Of a DNA stretch of 64,000 bases, positions 9,163 through 18,009 are shown one piece after another. The stretch lies in contig NZ_JAMZEB010000002.1 in the NCBI RefSeq assembly GCF_024172165.1, positions 12,713,501 to 12,777,500 of the forward strand, read 5' to 3'. This DNA is from Nonomuraea thailandensis (GTDB lineage: Bacteria > Actinomycetota > Actinomycetes > Streptosporangiales > Streptosporangiaceae). Made by a program: the position numbers and the translations under genes. How positions within the stretch are numbered: the first letter of the stretch is position 1; every line of letters begins with the position of its first letter. Under the pieces are notes generated by a model, which was not told the DNA's origin, did not search any database, and saw only the letters and a list, made by a program, of their open reading frames with translations.

Positions 9163-9193
9163 CTTTGATACGCGCGCAGCGGGGAGAGGCCCG

Positions 9194-9703
9194 ATGATGC
9201 GCCAAGTCCTGCTGCTGAATGCCACTTACGAGCCACTGACCACCCTCTCGCTGCACCGCGCCGTCGTGCTCGTGCTGCGGGAGAAGGCCGACGTCGTCCA
9301 CCGCGACGGCCGGGGCGCTGTGCTGCGGTCCGCCAGCCGCACGCTCGACGTGCCCTCGGTGATCAGGCTCCGCAGATATGTCCGCATCCCCTACCGGTCC
9401 CGCATCCCCCTGACCAGGGCCGCCCTCATGCGGCGCGACGACTATCGCTGCGCCTACTGCGGGCAGAAGGCCGAGACCATCGACCACGTCATCCCCCGGT
9501 CCAGGGGCGGCACGCACACCTGGGAGAACTGCGTCGCCTCCTGCACCACCTGCAACCACAGGAAGGCCGACAAGTACCTGGAGGAGCTGGGATGGACGCT
9601 CAGCGTCAGCCCGGCGGTGCCACGGGGCGCCCACTGGCGGCTCATCGGCGCCTCCCTCGTCGGTGACCCGCAATGGGCGCCCTACCTGGAAGCCGCAGCC
9701 TGA
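9194..9703 (+). CDS. HNH endonuclease family protein
   Basis: 169 residues starting MMRQVLLLNATYEPL, with GGAGAGG as ribosome binding site 5 bp upstream; ATG 9197 is the alternative. The C-terminal HNH nuclease fold shows CAYCG, the catalytic IDHVIPRSRGGTHTWENC, and CTTCNHRK, so four cysteines likely hold a structural zinc. Homologues of this length (DUF-like HNH proteins opening with LVLNATYEPL) are nearly universal in actinobacteria, but their physiological role is not known to me. Not associated with a methylase or phage genes here. Confidence 0.9.
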   Translation: MMRQVLLLNATYEPLTTLSLHRAVVLVLREKADVVHRDGRGAVLRSASRTLDVPSVIRLRRYVRIPYRSRIPLTRAALMRRDDYRCAYCGQKAETIDHVIPRSRGGTHTWENCVASCTTCNHRKADKYLEELGWTLSVSPAVPRGAHWRLIGASLVGDPQWAPYLEAAA

Positions 9704-9748
9704 TGCCGCGTTGAGGGCGAGGCCGCGGGCCTGACACCATGAGCAGGC

Positions 9749-10546
9749 ATGTGGACCTTCACCTCATCCGTCGAGGAGTACGCCGCGGTCGCCGAGCCGT
9801 TCCTGCTCGGCGACCCGGTGCGCAACACCGTGCCACTGACCGTCCTGGCCAACCTCCGGGAGGGCATGCCCGTCCAGGACCCTGTGTTCGGCTGGTGGAC
9901 GGTGGACGGCGAGGTTCGCGGGGCGGTCTTCCAGACGCCGCCGTATCCCGCCGGGCTGTTCGCCGTCCCCGTCGAGGCCGTCGCGCCGCTGGTGAAGGCG
10001 CTCGACGGCCGGTTGCCCATGTTCGTGGGCCCGCTGGAGGTGACCGGCGAGGCCGTGCGGCTGCTGGGCACCCCGGCGCGGGTCGTGTCCGAGCGGCTCT
10101 TCCGGCTCGGCACGCTCGACGTCCCCGACGTGCCCGGCAGGGGCAGGCTCGCCGTGCCCGGCGACCTCCCGCTGCTGGTGAGCTGGTATCAGGCGTTCGG
10201 CGACGAGACGGGCATGGGCGAGGGCGACGTCGTCGACCGGGTCGTGCGGCGGCTGGAGGGCCGGGAGCTGTTCGTGTGGGAGGCGCAGGACGCGCCGGTC
10301 TCGCTGGCCGCGCTCTCCCCGGCGGCCGGCGGGGTGTGCCGCATCGGCCCCGTCTACACGCCGCCGTCCCGCCGCAGGCGCGGCTACGGCGCCGCCGTCA
10401 CCGCGTACGCCACCGCGACCGGCCTGGCCGAGCGCTGCGAGCAGGTCGTGCTCTTCACCGACCTGGCCAACCCCACCAGCAACGCCATCTACCAGGCGAT
10501 CGGCTACGAGCCCGTGGCCGACTACGCGCACATCACCTACGGCTGA
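9749..10546 (+). CDS. GNAT-family N-acetyltransferase
   Basis: 265 residues. The acetyl-CoA site lies in IGPVYTPPSRRRRGYGAAV (motif A, R/QxxGxG/A) at about 205-225, followed by a C-terminal FTDLANPTSNAIYQAIGY typical of GNAT enzymes. The first 150 residues are an extra domain, as in two-domain GNAT proteins. It starts 45 bp after the HNH gene and ends 39 bp before the zinc-ribbon gene on the same strand. Substrate unknown. Confidence 0.85.
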   Translation: MWTFTSSVEEYAAVAEPFLLGDPVRNTVPLTVLANLREGMPVQDPVFGWWTVDGEVRGAVFQTPPYPAGLFAVPVEAVAPLVKALDGRLPMFVGPLEVTGEAVRLLGTPARVVSERLFRLGTLDVPDVPGRGRLAVPGDLPLLVSWYQAFGDETGMGEGDVVDRVVRRLEGRELFVWEAQDAPVSLAALSPAAGGVCRIGPVYTPPSRRRRGYGAAVTAYATATGLAERCEQVVLFTDLANPTSNAIYQAIGYEPVADYAHITYG

Positions 10547-10585
10547 CGGGCTGTGCCTGCCGGTCCCGTCTCGTAGGATTGGCCC

Positions 10586-10795
10586 ATGCCGCGTTACGAC
10601 TTCCGGTGCCGCGCCTGCGGTTCCACCTTCGAGGTGTCCCGCCCCATGTCGGCCTCCGACGACCCGGCGACCTGCCCCGAAGGTCACGGCGACACGGTCA
10701 AGCTGCTGTCCACGGTCGCCATGACGGGCGGCGCCGCCGCCCCCAGGGCCGCCGCCGGTGGCGGCGGGTGCTGCGGCGGCGGGTGCTGCTCCTAG
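10586..10795 (+). CDS. FmdB-family zinc ribbon protein
   Basis: 69 residues. CRACG and CPEGH in the first 35 residues form the FmdB/CxxC_CxxC_SSSS zinc ribbon (MPRYDFRCRACGSTFEV). The tail is Gly/Cys-rich (GGGGCCGGGCCS), which could bind further metal. Family members are regarded as putative regulators, without firm evidence. Its TAG and the stop of the convergent gene share the four bases CTAG at 10792-10795. Confidence 0.88.
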   Translation: MPRYDFRCRACGSTFEVSRPMSASDDPATCPEGHGDTVKLLSTVAMTGGAAAPRAAAGGGGCCGGGCCS

Positions 10796-11661
10796 ACCCC
10801 GACGGCGGCGCCGTCGCGGGTCAGCGTCCTGACCACGAGCCGGGCCATCCGCTCCACGGTGGCCACGCCGTCGTCCATGGCGGGGTTGCGCTCCGACAGC
10901 ACGGCGATCAGCAGCTCGTGCCCGCGTACGACGAGCCGCCCCACGCTGTTGACCGTCCACAGCCCGTCGTGCGCCTCGGCGGGCAGCCAGCCGTTCTTGA
11001 GCGCCACGTCGCCCCCTGAGGCGGCCGCGCTGACGCCCCACGCCTGCGACGGCGCCACCGACGACATGAGGCCGAGCGCGTAGCGCCGGCTGCGGGCGGG
11101 CAGCGGCCCTCCGGGGTCGGTGAGCCGCTCCAGGACCTTCACCTGGTCGGACGGCCTGCTGTGGGTGGCGCCCCACGACAGCCCGGAGCCCGGCCGCGTG
11201 TGGTGCACGCCCAGCCGCCGCAGTGCCCGGTCCAGGCCGTCCCGGCCGCCGATCGTCACGTACAGCTCGTGCGCGCAGTCGTTGTCGCTGTAGCGGATCA
11301 TGCGCGAGGTGAGCCTGCGCTCGTACGCGCTGAGCCGCCGGCCGTGCTCGCCGAGCAGGAACGCCAGCAGGATGTCCACCTTCGCCACGCTGGCCAGCAT
11401 GAACGGGGTGTGCTCGCGGAAGGCGTACCTGGCGCCGGTGGTGCGGTCGTGGACGGCCAGCGCCGCCCGTCCAGGACGCTCGCGCAGGTAGGCCTCCAGC
11501 GCCCGGTCGAGGGCCTGCCGCTCGGCCGCCGGCAGCACGCTCACGGCCGGCGGCGTCCGCCTGGCGGGCGGAGCCGGGCGCGGCGCCCCGCCGGAAGGCG
11601 CCGCGGAGCCGGCCGAGGCGAGCAGCAGGACGGCGAAGAGCGAGAACTCCCGTACGCGCAT
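10792..11661 (-). CDS. Class A beta-lactamase-like serine hydrolase, exported
   Basis: 289 residues from ATG 11661 (MRVREFSLFAVLLLASAG), giving a signal peptide followed by a Pro-rich linker. The mature part has SVAK (SxxK) after FMLA, YSDNDCA (SDN) and KNGW (KTG position), so the catalytic set of class A beta-lactamases is complete. The Glu of the omega loop is not obvious. In actinobacteria such proteins are often annotated as serine hydrolases without proven beta-lactam resistance. The frame is open 17 codons further upstream without a better start. Confidence 0.82.
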   Translation of the reverse strand: MRVREFSLFAVLLLASAGSAAPSGGAPRPAPPARRTPPAVSVLPAAERQALDRALEAYLRERPGRAALAVHDRTTGARYAFREHTPFMLASVAKVDILLAFLLGEHGRRLSAYERRLTSRMIRYSDNDCAHELYVTIGGRDGLDRALRRLGVHHTRPGSGLSWGATHSRPSDQVKVLERLTDPGGPLPARSRRYALGLMSSVAPSQAWGVSAAASGGDVALKNGWLPAEAHDGLWTVNSVGRLVVRGHELLIAVLSERNPAMDDGVATVERMARLVVRTLTRDGAAVGV

Positions 11662-11734
11662 GTGCGGGAGCCTGCCATCCGCCAGGCCATCGGCCGGGGG
11701 GCCGATGGTCAAACAGCGGTCAGTTCCGGCGTGG

Positions 11735-12262
11735 CTAGGCGGTCAGCCTGCGCTGACCGGTCTCGGCCGCCGTGACGGCCCGGCGCTTGCGGCGCTGGAA
11801 CGGCAGGAACCGGTCGGCCAGATGCGGACGGGACGGCGTGAGCGTGGGCTCGACCGCGATGATCCGGTCGAACCTGAACGCCCTGATCCCCCGGCGCAGC
11901 TTGCACACGCCGACCAGATACCAGAACTCGCGGTGCACCAGGCACGTCACCGGCTCGACGTCGCGAGAGGTGATGACGCCCGAGGCGTCGCGGTAGTGCA
12001 GGCGGACCATGAGCCGGCTGGTGATGGCGTCGGCCATCAGCCGGGCGCGGGAGGCGACGTCGACGGGCAGCGGCTCGGTGAGGGTCGTGAGCGTGGTGGC
12101 GATGACGTCGTCGTCGAGGTCGAGGTGCTCGAATGCGTGCTGCAGGCCACGCCTGGCGGTGACGGCCTGGGGGCCCGCTCCGAGGTGAGCGAGGGAGAGG
12201 GCGAGTGCGGCGATCTCGGCGGTCGTCAGCGGGCGAGTATCGTGCTTCACGACTGTCGTCAT
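11735..12262 (-). CDS. WYL-domain protein
   Basis: 175 residues from ATG 12262 (MTTVVKHDTRPL). The middle and C-terminal part is a WYL domain: LMVRLHYRDASGVITSRDVEP and REFWYLVGVCKLRRGIRAFR. WYL domains bind nucleic acid or ligands in regulators. A DNA-binding wHTH is not present, only a helical N-terminal 70 residues, so this is a truncated form relative to PafBC-type regulators. It lies downstream of ilvD on the same strand but behind a hairpin terminator. Confidence 0.8.
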   Translation of the reverse strand: MTTVVKHDTRPLTTAEIAALALSLAHLGAGPQAVTARRGLQHAFEHLDLDDDVIATTLTTLTEPLPVDVASRARLMADAITSRLMVRLHYRDASGVITSRDVEPVTCLVHREFWYLVGVCKLRRGIRAFRFDRIIAVEPTLTPSRPHLADRFLPFQRRKRRAVTAAETGQRRLTA

Positions 12263-12322
12263 ACCCCAAGAATAGGGATGAGCACCGACAATTTTCGAAA
12301 GTCTGTCCGGGAAGACAGATGG

Positions 12323-12360
12323 CTGTGCGGCAGGCGAGAACCCACTCGCCCACCGCACAG
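12323..12360 (-). terminator. Hairpin terminator after ilvD
   Basis: Arms CTGTGCGG and CCGCACAG (8 bp) enclose a second stem GGCGAG/CTCGCC. It lies 10 bp beyond the ilvD stop on the minus strand. No long U tract follows, as usual in high-GC genomes. Confidence 0.7.
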
Positions 12361-12370
12361 GGAACGGTGA

Positions 12371-14209
12371 CTATCGCGACAACTGCGACAGGTCGCGCGA
12401 GGCGCCCGTCGAGGCCGACGTCGTCATGGCCGCGTACGCCTGCAGCGCCACGCTCACCTGCCGGTCGCGGTCACGCGGCCGGTACCCGCCCAGCTCGGCC
12501 AGCAGCCGCTCGCGCCGCGCGGCCAGCTCGGCCTCGGGCACCCGCAGCTCCATCGACCGGCCGGGGATGTCGATGTCGATGATGTCGCCGTCCTCGACCA
12601 GCGCGATCGTGCCGCCCTCGGCGGCCTCGGGGGAGGCGTGGCCGATCGACAGCCCGGAGGTGCCGCCGGAGAAGCGCCCGTCGGTGACCAGCGCGCACAC
12701 CTTGCCCAGGCCCTTGCCCTTCAGGAAGGACGTCGGGTACAGCATCTCCTGCATGCCGGGGCCGCCCTTGGGGCCCTCGTAGCGGATGACGACCACGTCG
12801 CCGGCCTTGACCTTGCCGCCGAGGATGCCCTCGACCGCCTGCTCCTGCGACTCGAACACCACCGCGGGCCCGCTGAACTTCCAGATCGACTCGTCCACGC
12901 CGGCCGTCTTCACGACCGCGCCGTCACGCGAGATGTTGCCGTAGAGCACGGCCAGTCCGCCGTCGGCGGTGTAGGCGTGCTCGCGGTCGCGGATGCAGCC
13001 CGCCTCGCGGTCGAGGTCGAGGTCGTCCCAGCGGTTGTCCTGCGAGTACGCCTTGACCGTGCGCACGTTGCCGGGCGCGGCGTGCCACAGCTCCACGGCC
13101 TCGGGCTTGACCGTGGGGGACATGGCGTCCCACTGGGCCAGCAGGTCGGCCAGCGTGCCGCCGTTCACGGTGGGCACGTCGCGGTGCAGCAGCCCGGCGC
13201 GGTCGAGCTCGCCCAGGATGGCCGGGATGCCGCCGGCGCGGTGCACGTCCTCGATGTGGTACTTGGCCGTGGCCGGGGCGACCTTGCACAGGCAGGGCAC
13301 CCGCAGCGAGATCTCGTTGATCTCCTTGAGGCCGAAGTCGACCTGCGCCTCGCGGGCGGCGGCCAGGATGTGCAGGATCGTGTTGGTGGAGCCGCCCATC
13401 GCCACGTCGAGCGTCATCGCGTTCTCGAACGCCTCGCGGGTGGCGATCGAGCGCGGCAGCACCGACTCGTCGCCGTCCTCGTAGTAGCGGCGGGTGATCT
13501 CGACGAGCTGGCGGCCGGCGTCCTCGAAGAGCTGCTTGCGCGCCTTGTGCGTGGCCAGGATCGTGCCGTTGCCCGGCAGCGCCAGGCCGATGGCCTCGGC
13601 CAGGCAGTTCATCGAGTTGGCGGTGAACATGCCGGAGCAGGAGCCGCAGGTCGGGCAGGCGCTCTCCTCCATCTCCAGCAGCTCGGCGTCGGAGACGGAG
13701 TCGTCGGCGGCGGCGATCATCGGGTCGATCAGGTCGAGCTTCTTGCCCGGGGTCTTGCCGGCCTCCATGGGGCCGCCGGAGACGAAGATCGTCGGGATGT
13801 TCAGCCGGAACGCGGCCAGCAGCATGCCCGGAGTGATCTTGTCACAGTTGGACACGCAGATCAGCGCGTCCGCGCAGTGGGCGTTGACCATGTACTCGAC
13901 GGCGTCGGCGATCAGCTCGCGCGACGGCAGCGAGTAGAGCATGCCGCCGTGGCCCATCGCGATGCCGTCGTCGACCGCGATCGTGTTGAACTCGCGGGGG
14001 ATGGCCCCGGCCTCCCTGATCGCCGCGGACACCACGTCGCCGACCTCGCGCAGATGCACGTGACCCGGCACGAACTGGGTGAAGCTGTTGGCCACCGCGA
14101 TGATGGGCTTGCCGAAATCGCTCCCGGCTACGCCGGTCGCCCGGAGCAGGGCCCGGGCACCGGCCATGTTCCTGCCGTGGGTGACTGTGCGTGACCTGAG
14201 GGCGGGCAT
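12371..14209 (-). CDS. ilvD: Dihydroxy-acid dehydratase
   Basis: 612 residues, full length. Catalyses dehydration of 2,3-dihydroxy-acids in valine, leucine and isoleucine synthesis. Fe-S ligands are in SNCDKITPGML and ACPTCGSCSGMFTANSMNC. DGRFSGGTSGLSIGHASPE near the C-terminus is the family signature. Start MPALRSRTVTHGRNMAGARAL matches relatives. It stands alone here, away from other ilv genes, and is divergent from the 902-codon gene. Confidence 0.97.
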   Translation of the reverse strand: MPALRSRTVTHGRNMAGARALLRATGVAGSDFGKPIIAVANSFTQFVPGHVHLREVGDVVSAAIREAGAIPREFNTIAVDDGIAMGHGGMLYSLPSRELIADAVEYMVNAHCADALICVSNCDKITPGMLLAAFRLNIPTIFVSGGPMEAGKTPGKKLDLIDPMIAAADDSVSDAELLEMEESACPTCGSCSGMFTANSMNCLAEAIGLALPGNGTILATHKARKQLFEDAGRQLVEITRRYYEDGDESVLPRSIATREAFENAMTLDVAMGGSTNTILHILAAAREAQVDFGLKEINEISLRVPCLCKVAPATAKYHIEDVHRAGGIPAILGELDRAGLLHRDVPTVNGGTLADLLAQWDAMSPTVKPEAVELWHAAPGNVRTVKAYSQDNRWDDLDLDREAGCIRDREHAYTADGGLAVLYGNISRDGAVVKTAGVDESIWKFSGPAVVFESQEQAVEGILGGKVKAGDVVVIRYEGPKGGPGMQEMLYPTSFLKGKGLGKVCALVTDGRFSGGTSGLSIGHASPEAAEGGTIALVEDGDIIDIDIPGRSMELRVPEAELAARRERLLAELGGYRPRDRDRQVSVALQAYAAMTTSASTGASRDLSQLSR

Positions 14210-14355
14210 TGGGCATCTCCCATCGTTGGCGAGTCTTCACATGTTACGGCCACCGCCCGGTAAATGAGACGACTGTCCATGCCTCGGACGGTTGGTTACC
14301 GGATCGTGCCGGAATCCGCGGCCGCTGACACCTGAACTCGTGTTACAGAGATCAA

Positions 14356-17064
14356 ATGAGTCACGGGGCAGCCATGCTGGACGACCCCGCAAGGGTCGGC
14401 AACTTCATTCATACGATAGACCGCTTATGCCGCAGACCTGCCAGGGGCGAGGGCGTGCAGGACTCCCCGCACGTCGCCAGGCGGCCGCTGCTGACCGGAT
14501 GGCGCGAGGGGGCGGAGGCCAGGCAGCACACGGATCGCAGGGGGATCCCGCTCGTCCGGCTCAGCGAGGCCGGCTCCTGGCCGCGGGCGCTGGCCCCCAG
14601 GGATCCCCGGGACAGGGCCGTCACGCACGTCATCTCGCCCGACATCCCGCGCGCCCACCCGGACATCCAGCCCGGCGAGCCGGTGCCCAGGATGCTCGCC
14701 CGCATCGTGGCCGAGCTGCGCAGCAACCGGCTCCGCTTCCCGCGCTACCGGCTGGCCGCGCTGCTGGTGGAGCAGCTCGCCGAGACGCACGGCAGCGAGG
14801 AGCACGCCCGCCGCATCCTGCGCGAGGCCGACCGCAACTGGGGCTGGGGCGTGGACACGGCGAACACGGGCGCCGAGAGCGTGCCGTTCCCGCTCAACCT
14901 GATGCTGCGGCTGGTGCCCGGCTTCCTGCACGACCTGCGGCTGAGCGGGCGCGTGCCGGGCCTCGGCGGCAGGTTCCGCTGGTTGCGGGCGGCCCTGTCG
15001 CAGGACGACCGCACGGCGCCCGGCGTGCCCGCCCTCCTGGCCGGCCTCGATCCGGCCGACGAGGAGCGCGTCTCGCGGTTGCTGCTGCGGGCGTTCATGG
15101 ACGACCTCACCCGCCAGTACAGGCGCTCGCCGGCCCACGTGCGCGGCGCCGCCCACGTCTTCTACCCCCTCCTGCTGCTCAACGAGCACGCCGGCGAGCT
15201 CGTGGACCTGATGGCGGAACGGCGCGCGGACCTCGACAGGTTCGACCCGGTCGTGGTGGTCTCCTACACGCAGGACGCCGTCCGGATCGAGGACGACGAG
15301 GAGCCGCTGTGGACGCTCATCCGCTGGCGCAGGGAGCTCGTCACCGCCGATGACGCGGCGACCTGGCACCAGGTGCTGCGCAACCCGCTGGCCATCAGCG
15401 CGCCGCCGCTGCCGCCCGACCTGTCCCGGTACGACGTCGCCGACCTCACCTGGGTGCCGCCCGCCCGCGTGGCGCCCTGGTGGTCGTCCTGGATCGCCAT
15501 CACGCTGTTCTGGATGGCCCTGGCGGGCGCCGTGGGCGCGTACGCGGGCCAGACCGCCGCCTGGCACCGCAGCGCCTGCGCGACCGGCCTGTGGACCCCC
15601 TGGACGGAGAGCGGCAGGCAGCTCGCCGGCACCGAGTGCGTGGGCGTGGCCGAGCCCGGCTACCTGTTCACGCCGGGCAACGCCGAGATGCGGCAGGTCC
15701 AGGCGGTGCTCCAGCAGGAGAACGAGCGGGCCGCCCGGCTGAGCGAGAGCAGCGGCCGGCCGTACGTGACGATCGTCTACCTGGCGGCGCTGACCTCCTC
15801 CGACAACGACACGCTGGCCGCCGCCCGTGAGGGCCTGGCGGGCGTGGCCATCGCCCAGAAGCGGCAGAACAGCGCGGCGGGCCCCAGCGAGCCGCTCGTC
15901 CGCATCCTGCTGGCCAACGCCGGCGGGCGCATGCAGCACGGCTCCCGCATCGCCCGGCTGCTGCTGCGCTACCAGGATGGGCAGGCGCCCATCGTGGGCG
16001 TCGTGGGCCTGGACCAGAGCCGGCAGGAGACGGTCGCGGCCATCCAGGAGCTGGGCAAGGCCGGGCTGCCCATGGTGGCCTCCACGCTGTCGGCCGACCG
16101 CCTCGTCGGCGAGTCGCCGTTCTACTTCCAGGTGGCGCCGCAGAACTCCAGGCAGGCGTGGATGGCCGCGGCCTTCGCCGACTCGCTGGCCCGCAAGGGC
16201 GAGGTGACCCGCCGGGCCCGCGTCTACTACTCCCACGACGAGACCGACTACTACGCCTCCAACCTCAAGGCCCGCGTCGTGGCCAGCCTCCGGGGCGACG
16301 AGGGCTTCGCCGTCGAGGCGCACCGCTTCACGCCCATCGGCACGGCCAAGCCGGGCGCGGGGGACCGCAGCCAGGACCCGTACGCGGGCGACCCGCGTGA
16401 CGCCGGGGTGTCGGCCTGCGGCTTCGACGGGCTCGTGTACTTCGCCGGCCGCGGCATCCCCGACTTCGCCGAGTTCGTGAAGGGGGTGGCCGACAAGTGC
16501 GCGTCGTCGCCGCCGGTCATCCTCGGGGGCGACGACGTCACCCGGTACGTCGCCGACGTGCAGATCAGGTCGGCCGTCGGCGGCATCGCCTACTACTACG
16601 AGTCGTTCGCCGTCGCGCCCAGCAAGTGCGGCGAGCCGCAGCGGCACGACTTCTACGCCGAGCTCTTCGCCACGTTCCCCTTCGAGTGCAAGGAGCCCGG
16701 CCCCGGCCGCACCCTGGACGGGCACGCCGCGCTGTCGTACGACGCCACCGAGACGATGATCACCGCCATCCGCAGGCTGGGCGGCATGCGTCACCGGGTG
16801 CCCGTGAACTCCTACACCGTCTGGCGCCAGCTCAGCACCCTCTACAACGCGGACCCGGCCGGCCACGCCATCGAGGGCGCCACGGGCGGGCTGGACTTCG
16901 GGGAGCACTCCCCCCGGCAGTACCCGCTGGACAAGGCCGTGCTGATCCTGCACGTCAAGGGCGCGGAACGGCCCACCCAGATCGGCGCCTGCGGCAACAT
17001 CACGGGCGCCACCGAGGAGGAGCTCTTCCCCTGGTGCGACTCGATCCCGGAGCGTTACCGCTAG
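14356..17064 (+). CDS. Membrane-anchored fusion: NTPase-like inner domain plus outer periplasmic-binding fold
   Basis: 902 residues. Residues 1-375 look cytoplasmic and mostly helical; FPRYRLAALLVEQLAE and YPLLLLNEHAGELVDLM recall the core of actinobacterial P-loop-type proteins, but I find no GxxxxGK[ST]. One transmembrane helix (WWSSWIAITLFWMALAGAVG) spans about 375-398. Residues 440-890 resemble a type I periplasmic binding protein of the branched-chain amino-acid (Peripla_BP_6) group: VGVVGLDQSRQETVAAIQEL, LPMVASTLSADRL, FYFQVAPQNSRQAWMAAAF. Eight cysteines lie after the membrane helix, fitting an outside location with disulfides. No ABC ATPase or permease is adjacent, so sensing rather than transport is likely. 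ATG 14356 lacks a good ribosome site; GTG 14455 is an alternative. Confidence 0.7.
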   Translation: MSHGAAMLDDPARVGNFIHTIDRLCRRPARGEGVQDSPHVARRPLLTGWREGAEARQHTDRRGIPLVRLSEAGSWPRALAPRDPRDRAVTHVISPDIPRAHPDIQPGEPVPRMLARIVAELRSNRLRFPRYRLAALLVEQLAETHGSEEHARRILREADRNWGWGVDTANTGAESVPFPLNLMLRLVPGFLHDLRLSGRVPGLGGRFRWLRAALSQDDRTAPGVPALLAGLDPADEERVSRLLLRAFMDDLTRQYRRSPAHVRGAAHVFYPLLLLNEHAGELVDLMAERRADLDRFDPVVVVSYTQDAVRIEDDEEPLWTLIRWRRELVTADDAATWHQVLRNPLAISAPPLPPDLSRYDVADLTWVPPARVAPWWSSWIAITLFWMALAGAVGAYAGQTAAWHRSACATGLWTPWTESGRQLAGTECVGVAEPGYLFTPGNAEMRQVQAVLQQENERAARLSESSGRPYVTIVYLAALTSSDNDTLAAAREGLAGVAIAQKRQNSAAGPSEPLVRILLANAGGRMQHGSRIARLLLRYQDGQAPIVGVVGLDQSRQETVAAIQELGKAGLPMVASTLSADRLVGESPFYFQVAPQNSRQAWMAAAFADSLARKGEVTRRARVYYSHDETDYYASNLKARVVASLRGDEGFAVEAHRFTPIGTAKPGAGDRSQDPYAGDPRDAGVSACGFDGLVYFAGRGIPDFAEFVKGVADKCASSPPVILGGDDVTRYVADVQIRSAVGGIAYYYESFAVAPSKCGEPQRHDFYAELFATFPFECKEPGPGRTLDGHAALSYDATETMITAIRRLGGMRHRVPVNSYTVWRQLSTLYNADPAGHAIEGATGGLDFGEHSPRQYPLDKAVLILHVKGAERPTQIGACGNITGATEEELFPWCDSIPERYR

Positions 17065-17126
17065 CCCGGCCCGTGCGCTCCCGGAGCGTTACCGCCGGCC
17101 CGGCCGGTGCGGCTCGATCCGCAGCG

Positions 17127-17942
17127 TCACGGCTGGTTCGGCAACCGGACGGCGGCGAGCTGGGTGGCCTGGCCCACCAGACGGCCCTTGTCGTCCCAGA
17201 CGTGGGCCACCTCGTCCATCCGGTCGCCGCCGACGTCCGTCGCCGACAGCCGCACCCGGATCGGCCCGGGGGCGGGCAGGCGGCGGATGTAGGCCGAGAG
17301 CTGGATCGTCGGCACCCACCCCGACAGGCCCAGGTCGAACGAGACCGGCGGCACCGGGTCGAGCGCCACCAGCAGGCTCAGCGGGTCCCAGTCGGAGCCG
17401 TCGGCCAGCCGCTGCCAGGAGGCGATCGTGCCGCGCCTGGAGGGGGCGCCGAAGGCGAAGGCCAGGTGCTCGGGGTCGACGCGCTCCTCGATCACCGCCA
17501 TCAGCGGCACGTGCATGCCCGCGCCGGGCGGGTCGACGGGCGCCAGGAAGCAGTCCTGCTCGGGCGGGAGGGCGACCGGCTCGTGGGCCGACCACCACGG
17601 GTCGGAGTCGTCCAGGAGGCCCAGCGTGACGTGCGCCTCGACGCGCGTGCGGCCCTCCTGCACCAGCGCGGCCCTGACCTGCGCCACGCTGCGGCCCACC
17701 CGCAGCGGCTCGACGCGCGCGACCGCCGCGCCCGGCTCGGGAGGCTCGACGAACGTGCCGCTGACGGCCGTCACGTGCGGGTGCGCGGCGCCCGCGGGGC
17801 TCTCGCAGGCGGCCCTGGCCAGCACCGCCAGCAGGTACCCGCCGTGCAGCCGGGTGCCGACGCTCCACTGGGGGTCCAGCGTGACGCCGAACTCGCCCTC
17901 GCCGTACGCGGTCACGGCCGTCGCTTCCCGAAAAGTCCCCAT
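17127..17942 (-). CDS. Acyl-CoA thioesterase family protein (double hotdog)
   Basis: 271 residues from ATG 17942 (MGTFREATAVTAYGEGEFG). GVTLDPQWSVGTRLHGGYLLAVLARAA is the N-terminal hotdog motif of TesB-like/DUF4442-type thioesterases (given here in shortened form as RLHGGYLLAVLARAA), and the second half carries WVPTIQLSAYIRRLPAPGP, the second hotdog. Likely hydrolyses acyl-CoAs of unknown chain. Divergent from a TetR gene 67 bp away, which probably represses it through the operator between them. Confidence 0.82.
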   Translation of the reverse strand: MGTFREATAVTAYGEGEFGVTLDPQWSVGTRLHGGYLLAVLARAACESPAGAAHPHVTAVSGTFVEPPEPGAAVARVEPLRVGRSVAQVRAALVQEGRTRVEAHVTLGLLDDSDPWWSAHEPVALPPEQDCFLAPVDPPGAGMHVPLMAVIEERVDPEHLAFAFGAPSRRGTIASWQRLADGSDWDPLSLLVALDPVPPVSFDLGLSGWVPTIQLSAYIRRLPAPGPIRVRLSATDVGGDRMDEVAHVWDDKGRLVGQATQLAAVRLPNQP

Positions 17943-17973
17943 TTTTCGCCATCCCTTCCCCAAGAAGGTCAGC

Positions 17974-18000
17974 TTGACACCGTTAACTTGACGACGTCAA
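17974..18000. promoter_or_regulatory. Candidate TetR operator between divergent genes
   Basis: A TTGAC-GAC-GTCAA dyad sits at 17988-18000, ending 9 bp before the TetR start, and a further TTGACA at 17974 repeats the half site. GTTAAC between them extends the symmetry. Location and dyad shape fit an autoregulatory TetR site covering both promoters; binding is inferred. Confidence 0.55.
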
Positions 18001-18009
18001 CCTGAGGGG

